This document shows positions 1 through 13,999 of a stretch of 64,000 bases of DNA, piece by piece. Source of the DNA: Copromyces sp. CBS 386.78. Lineage: Eukaryota > Ascomycota > Sordariomycetes > Sordariales > Sordariaceae. The stretch is taken from NCBI GenBank assembly GCA_030685235.1, contig MU839111.1, forward strand, positions 343,997-407,996. The letters run 5' to 3'. Position 1 is the stretch's first letter; every line of letters begins with the position of its first letter. The notes beneath the pieces are model-generated. The model had not been told where the DNA came from. It was given only the letters and a program-made list of their open reading frames with translations, and made no database searches. A program made the translations under genes and the position numbers.

Positions 1-801
1 ATATATATGGAGGGGTTGAACAGCTCTCGTTGTAAACGAGCTTGACAACAAGGGTAGCTTACCATGATCGCAAGGGAGCTGTGCTAGAGGTACGGTAGAG
101 TGATGATTTGGAAAAGGGAAACGACGGGGTGTTTGTATCAAGAAAGGATATCTCCAGGCAAGTTCCGCAGAATAAGTACCCGCAACGACGACGTGGGACA
201 AGCGCAAGTGAAGGAGATGTTGTGACGGTCACGGTGTTGAAGCAACTTTGACCGCGTGGAAGGTTCCAAAGGCAACAACGCAGATGACATAACTGGGCCA
301 AGCACCACGGCTCCACTGAAAGTTACAGGCACGTTAGGTAATGACGGGGGCCCTGGCAAGGGTACCTGCCTCAGACTTATTGGCGGGGCGAGAAGGTGTA
401 GCCGACTACCTACCTTATAGCCGTGGCGTCAGATCTGTGTGAAACCTTACCTAGTGTGGCGCGAGCTCCCTCGTTTTTAAACGCTTAGGTCAGAGGTAGG
501 TATCTGCAGGCTGCCTGTCCACTGCAGAACGCTCTGGAGTCTGGACCTTGATGTCAGTGGAGAGCTCCATGTTAGTGATCGAGTTCACTGAATTCACGAT
601 TCTGCCATCCGGATTCTCCCCAAACACCATCCATCCTCTAGAGTTACCATTCCGCCGTCGACTCAGGCAACACAAACACTGTATCAGGCCATATTCACAC
701 GAGCTCTGCGATACAGAGACAGAATACGCCATTGCATGAAGACAACCTAACATAGCACTTCGCATCCTGACGTCAACACCCTACACACCAACACATTCAC
801 A
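1..801. other. Upstream intergenic region of the LIN1-like gene
   Basis: Balanced base composition with no RIP signature. Several short reading frames occur on both strands, but none has a recognisable domain, splice pattern or codon bias that I could defend. The last ~100 bases before the ATG at 802 are C/A-rich (repeated cacacc/acattcacA), as is usual for a filamentous-fungal 5' leader. The start ATG sits in a good context (tcacaATG). I see no tRNA and no clear TATA box. Confidence 0.6.
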
Positions 802-2298
802 ATGTCCTCCCGCTTCTCCGCCGCGCGCCCTAAACGCGCCAGCGAAGCCTACGCCCGCGCCCACCACGGCGAATCGCGCTCCAACGACTCCGACTCCGGT
901 CCTTCCAACAAAAAAGTCAAATTCGACGTGCGCAACCCGTCCGCGCTCGCGCCCTCAGCGCACGATGACGACCTAGACGAAGCCGACGACGAAGTGCTCG
1001 CCGCCGACGTGATCGGGGGTCTCTCACGAGCCACCAAGCGCGGCGCCGTCAACATTGACGGCTACGATTCTGACTCGGACAATGACAACCTGGAAGACCG
1101 GGCGGAAGCGCGAGGAAAGGGCCGTAAGAAGGGCAAAGATGCCGAGGACGTGGATCTGGCGGAGGTGATGGATAACTATAACAAGCCTTCCAATGGGGCA
1201 CAAGGAGGAAACGACGACGATGACGACGAGGTGGACATGTTCGGCGACTTGGAAGACGATGACGGTGCCGAACCTACAACGGCGGGCGGCACCAAGAAAG
1301 ATAAAACGGTCCACTTCCTAGACGACACGGAAATCGAAGGCCAAGACCTCTCCTCCAAAGCCGGCGGTACCGTAACCATCGATCCCGCCGCCCAACCCAA
1401 AGAGTCTGACGACGAAGACGAAGACGACGAAGAAACAATAGCAGCCGCCATCGCCGAAGAAGGCATAGACGAAGAAGTCGGTCTCGGCGGCCTCAAAAAG
1501 CACGCCCCCAAAATTGACGCCTTCAACATGAAAGCCGAGCAAGAAGAAGGCGCCTTCGACGAAGCGGGCAACTTCATCCGCCGAGCGGCCGACGCCAACG
1601 CCGTGCACGATAAGTGGCTCGAGGGTCTCTCCAAGAAAGAAATCAAGAAAGCGGCGGCGGCGCACGAGAAGCGCGAGGCGGAGCGCAGACAGCAGGAGAG
1701 GGAGGATGATAAGATTGCCACTGGCGATTTGTTGAAAAACCTAATCCTGACGCTGGAAAAGGGTGAGACAGCGCTGGAGGCTTTGGCCAGGCTGGGAAAA
1801 GACAAGACGAGAGGGCCGAAGAAGGTGCCCAAGTGGAAGCAGAAGAAGCAGGAGAGAAAACAGGGGATTGATTCCATGGACGTCGACGAAAAGAAAGAGG
1901 AAGAAGATCCGAAACAGAAGAAGATCAGGGAGGCGATTGACGCCATCACCGAGGCGGCGGATAAGTTGCTGGGGAGGGATTACCCGGATATTTACGATAA
2001 GGAACGGGAGTGGTTGGTTAGGGAGTATAGAGCTGAGACCGGCGAGACTTGGGTGGAGCCTAAGCCTAAAGAGGAGGAGGAGGAAAAGGACGAAGCGTCA
2101 TCACGAGACGGACAACCAAGGATGTGGGAGTTTAGGTGGACGGATGGGAGAGATGGTGGTGGAGGAGGAAGTCAGGGGCCGTATGATGGGCCTACTATGA
2201 AGGCGTGGCAGGATGCTGGGTACTTTAAGGAGGCGGTTGAGTTTAGGCCGGTGGGCGGAGGGGAGGAGGATTGGTCCAGGGTTGCGAGCTTCGTATGA
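802..2298 (+). CDS. LIN1: LIN1/CD2BP2-type GYF-domain protein (U5 snRNP assembly factor)
   Basis: Single-exon gene, 498 aa. The C-terminal ~58 residues (about 441-498) form a GYF domain: MWEFRW at its start, then SQGPYDGPTMKAW and DAGYF, which is the GPxxxxxMxxWxxxGYF pattern that binds proline-rich peptides. The preceding ~440 residues are highly charged, with long Asp/Glu runs (about 130-220) and Lys/Glu-rich helices, and the N-terminus has basic KKVKFD-like patches. This layout (acidic, charged N-terminus plus C-terminal GYF) is that of yeast Lin1/Snu40 and human CD2BP2, which associate with U5 snRNP during spliceosome assembly. Function is inferred from the family; domain and length are seen directly. 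The start is the first ATG of the frame, with a leader typical of fungi. The gene converges on the RVB2 gene. Reading frames on the other strand here are shadows of the Glu/Lys-rich codons. Confidence 0.88.
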   Translation: MSSRFSAARPKRASEAYARAHHGESRSNDSDSGPSNKKVKFDVRNPSALAPSAHDDDLDEADDEVLAADVIGGLSRATKRGAVNIDGYDSDSDNDNLEDRAEARGKGRKKGKDAEDVDLAEVMDNYNKPSNGAQGGNDDDDDEVDMFGDLEDDDGAEPTTAGGTKKDKTVHFLDDTEIEGQDLSSKAGGTVTIDPAAQPKESDDEDEDDEETIAAAIAEEGIDEEVGLGGLKKHAPKIDAFNMKAEQEEGAFDEAGNFIRRAADANAVHDKWLEGLSKKEIKKAAAAHEKREAERRQQEREDDKIATGDLLKNLILTLEKGETALEALARLGKDKTRGPKKVPKWKQKKQERKQGIDSMDVDEKKEEEDPKQKKIREAIDAITEAADKLLGRDYPDIYDKEREWLVREYRAETGETWVEPKPKEEEEEKDEASSRDGQPRMWEFRWTDGRDGGGGGSQGPYDGPTMKAWQDAGYFKEAVEFRPVGGGEEDWSRVASFV

Positions 2299-2762
2299 TC
2301 AGACACATGGAAAGATGTGTGAGGTTAGGTGCGGTAAGATTTTTGTACGATTTGTATGTGATAGTATATACCCCCTGATTCGAAATGACTACAGAGTCAA
2401 AAGCATCATGAATCTCATGCTTAGAACTTCCCAGCAGCCTGCTCGTGGCATCACCATGCCCATCCCCATAATGACCTAGAACTTCCTCTTGCTACGCCAT
2501 GCTTTGAACTCGTTTAGCTCCTTGTATCATACAAACAGTATCTGCATGAACCACCACACCCCATCAGCCAGATAACTTAACAAAAACCTTGACTGGGGCC
2601 AGCTCACAAAGCAGTAAGAAAACTTTGTTATTCATATCAAAGACGCCTTTTTGTTTAGCCATGTCCCAATTAAACGCCTACACGAAACGAATTATAACCC
2701 CATGATCATTAATTAATCCTTGATGTGTGCTTGTCCCATTTGATTTCACCCCCTTCTTTCCC
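2299..2762. other. Convergent intergenic region (shared 3' flank)
   Basis: 464 bp between the stop codons of the LIN1-like gene (+) and the RVB2 gene (-). It should hold both polyadenylation regions. AT-rich stretches such as attaattaatcc near 2,706 fit this, but no canonical signal is decisive. No gene is seen. Confidence 0.6.
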
Positions 2763-4370
<1,608 letters not shown>

Positions 4371-5807
4371 ATTGCCCACTGATTCTTGAAGAATTAAGTT
4401 TGAATAAGCCGATTGTTGTACAGAGTTCTCCAAGAAGGGTCGTTTGGGTTTGGTATCGAGGTGGGAGATGGATCAGTTCGTAGGTGGATGCAGGGATGGT
4501 TGGTTAGTAGTGAATGATGGAATGTGCTGAAAAGAGAAAGACGACCAAGGTTCAAAGCTGGCAGTGCGCGTCGCGCTGTCATGGAACTTTGTAGCGAGTT
4601 CTCCAATTGCAGAGCGGGCATCCAGTGGTTTGTTACCAAGAGTTACGTACCAATACATACGACATTTTGGTACGCCGACTTACACGCCACTGTGGCTGAG
4701 GACACAAGCAACGATACAGTATGGAAAGAAGGGCGCGGGACGGGACGGGACTTGCGCCGGAGGAAGAGGCTCAGCTGCCGGCACGGTTCTTGTGACCCAC
4801 ACGACCCCGAATGTAGACCCACGTCGGGAGTCCGATTGGTTGTGCAAAAACAAGACCTCTCTCTTTCCGCTCTCTTTCTTGCATTCAGTAACTTTCCGAA
4901 TTGAAACAAGCCGGAGCATCTGACTTGGATGCGAAGTGGAATAACAGGTAAACATACGAGTACTCGTTGGGACCTGAAGCGACCTGCGGGAAGTTCTCCA
5001 GGGCAGGTAAGGAACTACAGTAAGTCTAAGTGTATGTGAGGCATTCTGTCAATCTTTCCCGTCCAAGCACGTCTGCCCATGCATAAATGCCTGATGGCCT
5101 AGGCAAAGACGAAGCAGAAAGGAATAGTTCAGATATAGAAATGGCATTCAACCAGTCACAAGCAGTGAACGAGCAGAACGACAAGGGTTGGTAGCGCCTT
5201 CCTTTACAAGAGAAGTTCTGTGAGTGGAAGCTGCAACTCTGCAACCTCGGGCTCAATGGTGGTTCCCCTAAAAATATTTAAACCAGTTTTCCCCACCAAA
5301 ACAGCACAAAGCACGTCCATGTTTTCTGTTCCTTCCGACATCCTTGACCATTATAGACCTGGTGCTCTGGAATGCATTCGGATGGACTATTAGTTCGACT
5401 GTCCATTTAGACAGGGAAAAGAACATCAACTTCTATCTTTGCGCGGCAAGCCCTAGTCTGATCTCATAACTTCTTCCCGTCTGGAGGTGCGGGGCCTCCA
5501 AAACTTTCACTCTCCTACGCGTCTACCCGACCCGCATACATTCCATCCCAGGTGCCATTGCTATCGCGTCAGAAACACATTTACAATCTTCAACCAACAA
5601 TATCGAACATCAACACCTATTTCAGGCTCAATCCCGAGATTGACTGACGTCTGGACCGCTGGCACGGCTCGCTCCCCGCTGCCACAAACACATTACCGTC
5701 TTGATCCGTCTTCAGTACCCTCCTCGCCACACATTGTCTGTTAAGCGCACGCTTGATTGCAGCGTCTCGTCTCACTGCGCAACTCCATCCATCCGCCTGG
5801 TGTCACC
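4371..5807. promoter_or_regulatory. Divergent promoter region between RVB2 and the coiled-coil gene
   Basis: About 1.4 kb of non-coding, balanced sequence. A TATA-like AT run (aaaaatatttaaa) lies at about 5,271-5,283. The final ~300 bases before the ATG at 5808 are C/T-rich, as in transcribed leaders of filamentous fungi. Short overlapping frames at 4,394-4,955 occur on both strands and look like chance. No tRNA or repeat was found. Confidence 0.5.
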
Positions 5808-8126
5808 ATGTCTTCCAGGCCGCCGGATTCGTACGCGAGGCGGCCCTCCGCTTTAAGCGACCGCCGACCATCGGCAGACACCCATCAGCGTCGGGATAGC
5901 CATCACCGTGATCCTTACAGAGAAGAACGAAGAGAAGAACGGTATTCCGAAAGGCCTAGTTCCAGTCATGCAAGTTCTCTGCCCAACAGGCCACCAAACA
6001 ATCGGAATGATAGTCATCACCGGGATCGTGAACGGGATCGTGGCTTGCCTAATGCACCTGCGAGAGGCCTGACAGACACACAAACTGCATCGACCGGCGA
6101 ACGTGCTCGACCAGACCATGGACCGAACCCCCGTAAGCTATCCACAGTCTCTCCAGATCACATTAAAAGAACAAACGAATACTGACTTCGATTGCAGCGG
6201 CCACTGCCTCATCTCCTACAAGCAATTCCAGGAGTGCCTCAGACGTAGAGATAACAAGATGTCTTAGGGCACTGTGCGACTCTCTTATCAGTTTTACTGC
6301 GCACAAAAATGACCTTGCCCAGGCTGAAAAGGGCCTCGCAAAGCGGCAAGCCGACTACAACAAATCCCTGGGCAAGCTAGCAGACTTCCCTTCAGTACCA
6401 GAACTTCAAAAGAAGTTCTTGGATGGCGCCATCAAGGAACGCGATGAATACAAGCATAGGGTGCGCGCTGCTGAAGATGGTATCAAAAAGGCAAGAGAAG
6501 GTTTTCTCTCCTGTTTACTGCAGCTGATGAAGTCTGGTAACTTGCCAGCTGCGTTATTACCTCCGGCTTCTACAAGCTCGAAGGAGTACGACGACAAAAT
6601 CGCCGAACTGGAGCAAGCTTTATCAAGCCATAAGACCGACACACAAGTCAGCATCCACAGAGTGGAAGATCTTTACGACGGTCTCAAATCTAAGAGGCTT
6701 CTGGACCAACAAGACATGGAATCTCGATTTAAGGATCTCGAGGACAAATTTGCCAAACAGCAGCGAGAGTATGAAACCAGAATCGCGAAGCAACAAGAAG
6801 AGTTCACGAAGCAACTCAAAACAGAACTGGCTAAGCAGCGGCAAGATTTTGAACAAAAACTTGCGAAGCAAAGCAAAGGAATCCCGAAACAAAGCACGAA
6901 CCTCGAAGAACAAATCAACAAGACGCAGGCAGACTTGAAGAAGTTTAAGGAAGCCCAAGAGCAGGAACTGAAGACACAGCTAGCCGAACAACAAAAGAAG
7001 TACGAGACGCAACTTGAGCAACAGCTCGAGCAGCAACGCGCTACAGCACAAGATGCTTCAAAACAAAGTTCCGCTACCGAGGTAGCGTCTCTACGGCAGG
7101 AGCTGGCCGACCTACACACCCGTCTGGGAACCAGAGAACAAGAACTCAACCAGATGCGAGCCCAGATTACGGAGTTCCAGTCTAGAGAACAAGAACTCAA
7201 CCAGATCCGAGCTGAAGTTGCGGAATTCCAGCAAAAGATGGCGAAGCAAGAAGAGACACTAGAGAACATCGATTTCGTAGCGCTGGATGAGGCAGCCGAG
7301 ATAGTGTCGTTCGGATTCCCGGCGCTCAAAGACCGCGTTACAGATCTGGAGACCAAGACACCGCTGGACGTCTTGGGACTTACCAAACAAGTTGCAGACC
7401 TGGGGATGAAAGAGACAAATGTTTCCGGACTTAGGCAACAGGTTGCGAACCTGGATACGAAAGTGACGCAAGTTTCAGCGGCCCAAAAGGACTCTAACAA
7501 GAAACTGGAGGATTTCCAAAACAAGTTCGCTGTTACCTTTGGGCAACTGGTTGATGCTGAGCGTGACAGAATAAACAAGCTCACACATGAAGTAAACAAC
7601 CTTAAGCTGAGGCCGACAGCTGGAACGCCAACTCCTCCGGCTGGAGCCAGCACAGCAAATATCGAACCTCTCCGTGCCGAGTTCAAACTAGCCAAGGCAG
7701 AGCAGCAAGCAACGATTGAAGAGATACAAAAGCAGACAGCGGCGCTGGACTTTGCAATCAACAATCTCAGCCAGCGCTTCAACAACATCACTACCAAGCA
7801 CGTGGCGGACATGTTGCTCCAGCAGCTGATTCCAGAAACGGAAAAGTGGAAGATAGGCCAAGAGGATCTCCATAGGGAACTTGACACACTCAAACTCAGC
7901 GTCAGTACCTTGGAGGCCAAGACTGCAGCGTTCAGTGTCGAGCTTGAGGCTCAGCCAGGAATGAAACGGCGCCGAACTGATCTGGACGGGGTGAATCTTG
8001 AGCGTCCCGCTTCAAGTACTGGTGTAAGTTTACGTTATGAGTCGAACCGTCTGCTGAGATAAGAGTAATATCACTAAGACTAACTCGGAAAAATGATTAT
8101 AGCAGTCAAATAATGTTGCATCCTAG
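5808..8126 (+). CDS. Unrecognised long coiled-coil protein (spliced)
   Basis: Model: exon 1 5808-6132, intron 6133-6197 (gtaagc..attgcag), exon 2 6198-8023, intron 8024-8102 (gtaagt, branch-like gactaac near 8077, ttatag), exon 3 8103-8126; 724 aa. If the last intron is retained, the frame instead stops at 8062. The first ~110 residues are Ser/Arg/His/Asp-rich and probably disordered. About residues 270-540 are a Gln/Lys/Glu-rich coiled coil with heptad-like repetition, including near-identical copies of REQELNQ(M/I)RA in tandem. A second helical stretch follows (about 600-700), then a basic KRRR patch near residue 700 that could be a nuclear localisation signal. I know no named family for it. 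A structural or scaffold role is possible but is only inferred from the coil. The ATG at 5808 is preferred because the open frame upstream of it begins only with a TTG. Confidence 0.75.
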
Positions 8127-9890
8127 CCTGACTGGCATTATTGTTCTCGGTTGTGAGAAAACTTGTACAAAAAACGAAGTACGACCAAAGGTCAGATAAA
8201 CCTGTATAAGCTAAGAGGCGCCGCGTTTTAAGTGGTTGCTATACCACTTGTGGCTAGGTCGAAGATCACTCTAGGTTGGCAAACCGGGAGACTGAAAAAC
8301 TGCTTCAAGCCACTTGGAACTATGAAAGTCAAAATTCCTGTTTTCCAGTCTGATCACTGGAAACCAAGAAAAGAAAAAGGGCAGGCGTAACAACAACACT
8401 TTCAAAGTGCAATGATACTTACAGTATCTGCGACTTTGTAGGCGGACTGGCAATGATACTATGTGTTGAGACATAGTGGAATGCAAGTTACGTAAGCAAG
8501 GGTTATAGAAATCAACTATCACCGATGTTAATAAGAGGTGCGTGAAGGTGGTATACGATTCTAGATATTGGGCATGGGTGTAGAGATAGACATTCTTACA
8601 AAGAGGCAAGAAAACAAACGTTACAGTTGGAAATATCAAGGATGATTATCATCTTTATTCTTCGAAGATTTGGTCGCCCCTTTTCCTATGAAAGCGCCAT
8701 GTCCTCCGGACATCTCGTAACGTCGACATAAGCTTCAAGCTGTGGTTCCAAACATGGAAGTCTTGGCATCACAAACGGTGCAATTGACCCCCTTGTCGCG
8801 GATCTTCTCGAGCTGAGTGTTTGGGGGTGAGGATCTCCCGGGTGTCACACCTTTTAGTTCCAAGTGCCGCGCCGGCCGGGTTGAGCCTGCAGTCACAGGG
8901 CTTGGGGCGACAGGGCAATCACGGCATCAGCGGCCGGTGTGGAGCTTTTTGGACTGAGCTTGTTCCATGTCGTCCGCTCGGGCTCCCGTCGTGCTGCTGT
9001 AGCCCTGTGCGGCGGCGCGGCGCTAGGCACTCCGACACCAGCATCATTATCGCGGGTAGATCTTGAAGATTTGAGGTTGGGAATGTTGTGTCAAAGACGA
9101 ACAAATGGAAGATAGTAGGCTGATATAAAAACTGTGCCGAAAAGAGAAGAGCTGGACGAGCTCATGCCCGTATCACCTATCACAGGGCGCGGGGTTGAAA
9201 CGTGCCCTGGAAGCTCAGTGGAAGCTGTTTCCCGTCGTAAACAAAGTTCCGTAGCTTTTGTAGCTATTCGCGTTAGTGCACCCCGACTAAACATTCAGGT
9301 CCCAGGAACACATAAGATCTGCCCGCCTGACACCAGATCAACGGAACTTATGACTTCCTGTTAAGTCAAATCATCTGAGAATCGGGATAAATTGTTTTAG
9401 CTATGTACACACAGGAACTTCGCTGCCCCTGGCTGTACGCAAGCTCCTCGTCTGCGGAGCTACATGTTCGGGCAGGACAAGCAAACCTGTGAAGCGGAGG
9501 CAGAAGTAGAGGCGGGGCTCTCCAAAGATGCCCGACAAAAAATACGGACCTCCATATCTGTAGGTAGAAATAATCATACCTCTACATAAACTCGCATCAT
9601 CATACCTCTTAATTTTTTTTTCATTCATAAATTGCTTTCCGTTCCAACGTCCAAGCTGTTCTCCAGTCTCCATCTCTGTTGCATTTTCCTTGGACCAGGA
9701 AGCACAACAGTCTTTCCTCTTCTTCCTTGGCCCTGTGGCCTGTGTCTCAGTGACAAAAACACAAGCCGGTGAGTCTTCTCTTGTATATGCCGCTTAGTAT
9801 TAGGGTGTGGTCCACTCGTCAAGCGCGATGCCCCTGCCGCACAGTGCAGTACCCAGCTGAAGCGACTCCCCCGTAGGGCTGCGCCTACAG
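8127..9890. other. Intergenic region leading into the first RIP block
   Basis: Balanced composition falling towards AT-rich after about 9,890. On the minus strand, 8,880-8,740 reads as a peptide ending ..DKGVNCTVCDAKTSMFGTTA before a stop (CxxC motif). The sequence just upstream on that strand (about 9,300-8,885) has several overlapping open frames and GT/AG candidates. This might be a small spliced gene or a decayed one, but no consistent model emerged. Other short frames are not supported. Confidence 0.35.
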
Positions 9891-12289
9891 CTGCATATAT
9901 CACAGGTACATCCAATATAATATTATAAATAGTTAAACGCATATAAAGCAACCATATACAAACATCTTCGTAAAATATAAATTATATATAAACTAAATAT
10001 TTTCAAACTTTTAAAATAATATTTTACTAGAGTTTAAATATAAAATAAAAAGTAATAACGATATTAACCGACCTTCAAAATAAAATATTAAATTAAAAAT
10101 ATAAAGTAAATAAACGATCTCTTCTACGAAATAAAGGTACTTAACCCGCTAGCGACCAATAAAATTTCAATTCTTCTCTTCTTCTAATAATAATACTAAC
10201 TATATTAACCGTTAATATAACAAACTAATTAAGAATAAATATTACAAAATTTATACAAAATTTCCTATTATTTATTTACTATACAATCTTCCTACAAAAT
10301 TTTAAATATTTTATTCTTTTCGTACGAAATTTACGCAAAATTTCTTCTTTCGCACAAAATTTACGCGGGGTTTTTTTTATTTTATTTTAAACTTAAATTA
10401 ATATCCTTTTTATAGAACCTTATAAAAAATATATAATATTCAAAACGCGTCTTAACGGCTTACCGCCTATTATTATTTATACATAGCGCCTTCCTATAAG
10501 TATAAATTCGCCTTTAAATAAATTATTCAAAAACGTTTAATAACTATTAATTTTAATTTTATTTAAAGTAAAGAGGTAGAATCTACAAAAATTTTCTTTA
10601 GCGAACGCTTTTACCGTTTCTAAGAAGCGCCGAACGAACTTTACCTTTACATAAGCGTTTTTAAAAATAGAAATACATTACAACATTATTATATAACTTA
10701 TTACAATATTACATTAAATATTATAAAGGGCGAAAAAATAAAGGAATATACTAGCGGACGCCCCAACGCATAGAAGACTAAAATTATTATTACCCTTTTA
10801 CAACGGGTTATTAAAAGGTTGCTAAAAAATTATTTAACGGTTACTAAAGGGTTTCTTAATAATTACTGAAGGGTTTTCGGGAAATTATTAAATAATTTCC
10901 AAAGGGTTAAAAAAAACTTTAAAACCGCTTAATAAAGGGTTAATAACCGCTAATAAAATCCGTATCTTCGTAAGTTAGTACTATAGCTTCGAACCGTTTT
11001 TTAATACAACGGCTAACGCCTTTAGCGGGTTCCACAATTAATTTAAATAAATTAATAAAGAGGCTACTTCGCCGGCTAAGAAAAAAGTAACTAAAAAAGC
11101 GGAACGCACAGCCGCCTAATAAACCGCCGTTACAAAAAGTAAATTTAAATTAACTTCGCTTTAAAGGATTATAAATTTTAAAGAAATAAACTTTTAATAC
11201 TATATTAATAGCGAAATAGAAATTTAATAAAAGGCTAAAGAGGCCCATCGTAAAATAGCGTTAAATAATATTTAAACGGACGAAAATAATATTATTATTA
11301 ATATTATAAAATATATAAAATATAATATCGTAATAAAATAGCCCTTACACTAGGATATAAAGGGTTATTTAGTAGCAGTGGTTAAAAAATAATATAAAAC
11401 GTTAAAAAACAATAAAGTATTTCAAAACGATAACCTATAACTTCTATTTAAGGATAGCAAATTCTACTATAATTATAAGGGTACTAACTATAAATTCTTA
11501 ACCCCTTATTAACCGGTAAATAACTACGAATTAACCCTTAACTTTTACATCTTTTAAACAATATTTATAATTATAACGACGCTAAATATTACTAAATTAC
11601 AATTATATTTAACTTTATTAAAATTACTATTTTAACCATTAATTTCGTCGGTCGGAAACTATACTAAACCAACGATTAGGATATAATTATTATATACCCT
11701 AAGGCTATATTATCTAAAAATAATTTAAAGATATAAATTAACTCGCATTACATTATACATTCCATAGAATTCCAATACCCGGATAAATCTTCAGCCTTTA
11801 CCACTAAAAAAGCCAATAAAGGAAAGGGTATCAATAAGTTTAGAAAAAAGTCTAGCAATAAGCCCAGTAAGAAATCTAATAAAGAGTCTACCCTGAAACT
11901 TATTTAAAAGCCTATTTAAAAGCTTATTAAGAAATCTACTAAAGAGACGTCTTAAGGTGCTAGTATTTCCCCTAAGTAATCTTTCGTATAAGTTACCGTA
12001 TTATTAGTATTGCGTTTTTTTCCTAATTAGCAATAAATTTTTAAGGGTTTAATAAGTTATTTTTAAAGGGTTTCCAAAGGGTTTCCGAAGAATTTCCGAA
12101 AGGTTTTTAAAGGGTTAATAGGTAATTAATAAATAGTTAATAAATAGTTGCCAATAAATTTATAATATACTATAAAAAAGTTATTAAATAATTTCATAAA
12201 GGTTAGGTTTATTTTTATAGAAGGGTATATTAATATATTAATAATATCTTTATATAAATTAAATATTTCCCTTCCCTACTTTTATAACT

Positions 12290-12830
12290 TCTTATAGTAT
12301 TTTTATTTTTCTAAATTAATTAAAATATAAATTTTTTTTCTTTTTCCTTAATATTAAATTAAATTAAATATAATTTTTTTTCGAAAATAAAATATATATT
12401 TTAATAATATTTTAAATTAACGTTAATTATATATTTATTTATATATATTTCGATTATAAGTTAATATTCTAAATAATTTTAACCTAATTTAAATATCGTA
12501 TATATATAGGTTTAATTTACCCTTAATAACCGTTTATCCCCTTCTAAAATATTATACGTACTTTTTAAATTAATTTAATTTTTTTTTTTTTTTTTATTAA
12601 TTTAAAATTAAATATTTTTTTAAAAATAAAATATATATTGTAATAAAATTTTAAATTAATATCAATTATATATTTATTTTTATATATTTTAGTTCTAGGT
12701 TAATATTTTAAACATTTTTAATATAATTTAAATATTATATATATATAAGTTTAACTTACCTTTAATAATACCCTACTAACTACTTAATAACCCCTTATCC
12801 AATTCTAAAAATATTATACGTATATCCTCA
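12290..12830. repeat. Imperfect ~240-bp tandem duplication in AT-rich DNA
   Basis: A segment with a T-run, then an aaaataaaatatatatt core, then an attatatatttattt tract occurs near 12,362-12,545. It recurs about 240 bp further on, near 12,605-12,790, in the same order and orientation. Both copies are followed by ttaccctt/ttaccttta and then attatacgta. The copies differ mostly at A/T positions and by small length changes. Confidence 0.55.
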
Positions 12831-13999
12831 ATTTGAGATTACTAAAATATAAGTTATATTCGTTTACAATTATATAAATAATATTATTTAAAAAAATGAT
12901 ATTTTTTAGATTTGAAAACGTATATTTTTTTTAATTTGTTTTATTAATATATTAATAATTATACTATTTAATAAGAAATAAAAATAAATTTAATAAATTA
13001 GAATTATTAATGTATTCGTATAATATCTTAATAAAATTTAATAAATAAGTAAATGTATAATTAAGATAATTACTGAATTTTTAATTAATTTAATTAATAA
13101 TTTATATATATATTAAATATTTAATATTTTAAGAGATTAAAATTAGATTAAAATTAAAGGAACAAAAAAATATATTTAATATTTAATTTTAATTTTTATA
13201 TATTTATTTAGAATCTATTAAGTAAAATAATAGTTGTATTATAGTAAAGAGAGATATAAATATATATAAATATATATTTTAAATTATATAGTATTTTAAT
13301 TAGTAAATAAAATATATAGTAGATAATAATAAGAATTTTATAATATGTATAAATTATAGCGTTGTATTTTATATTATATATAAAAGTAATTAAATAAAGT
13401 TTTTTTTTTTTTAGTGAAAAAAAATACAAATAAAAAATGGAAAATATTTTAATATATATAATATATATATTATAGTATTATAGATTGTAAACAAGAATAA
13501 AGAATAATAATATATTTTTTCAATTTATTTAAAGATAAAAATTAATAAATAATAAAGCTATTATAAATATATTTTTTATAATTTATTATTATATAAATAA
13601 TTAATTAATTTAAATACTTTATTTTATTATAAAGTAAATATAAAGACGTATAATAATATTAAATATTAAATATAATATAATGTATATATTATTTATTATA
13701 TATACTACTGTTATAAATATGTTATTAAAGTTTAATTATTGAGTACTTGAGAATTATTATAACCCTTTACAAATATTTTATTAACCCTTTATAAACCCTT
13801 TACGAACTATAAGATAAATATATAGTACGTTACATCTTATATATTACAATAATCGTTATCTTTATTACATTTAAATATAGGAAACTTCGAATAATTATCC
13901 TATCAGCTAAAATCCTTCCTTTTATATATTTTAAAATCCTCTTATTACTATTATACCGTACGCTAGATTAACTACCTATATATATTGATTTCCTTTTAT

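Noticed and set aside
1176..1949. 257-codon minus-strand frame inside the LIN1-like gene
   Set aside because: Ser/Phe/Pro-rich antisense shadow of the Glu/Lys/Asp codons of the real gene.
6673..7920. 415-codon minus-strand frame inside the coiled-coil gene
   Set aside because: Antisense shadow of a Gln/Lys/Glu-rich coding region; Ser/Cys/Leu composition with no domain.
10330..10370. cgcacaaaatttacgcgg as a possible MULE terminal repeat in RIP block 1
   Set aside because: No inverse partner and no 8-bp duplication nearby.
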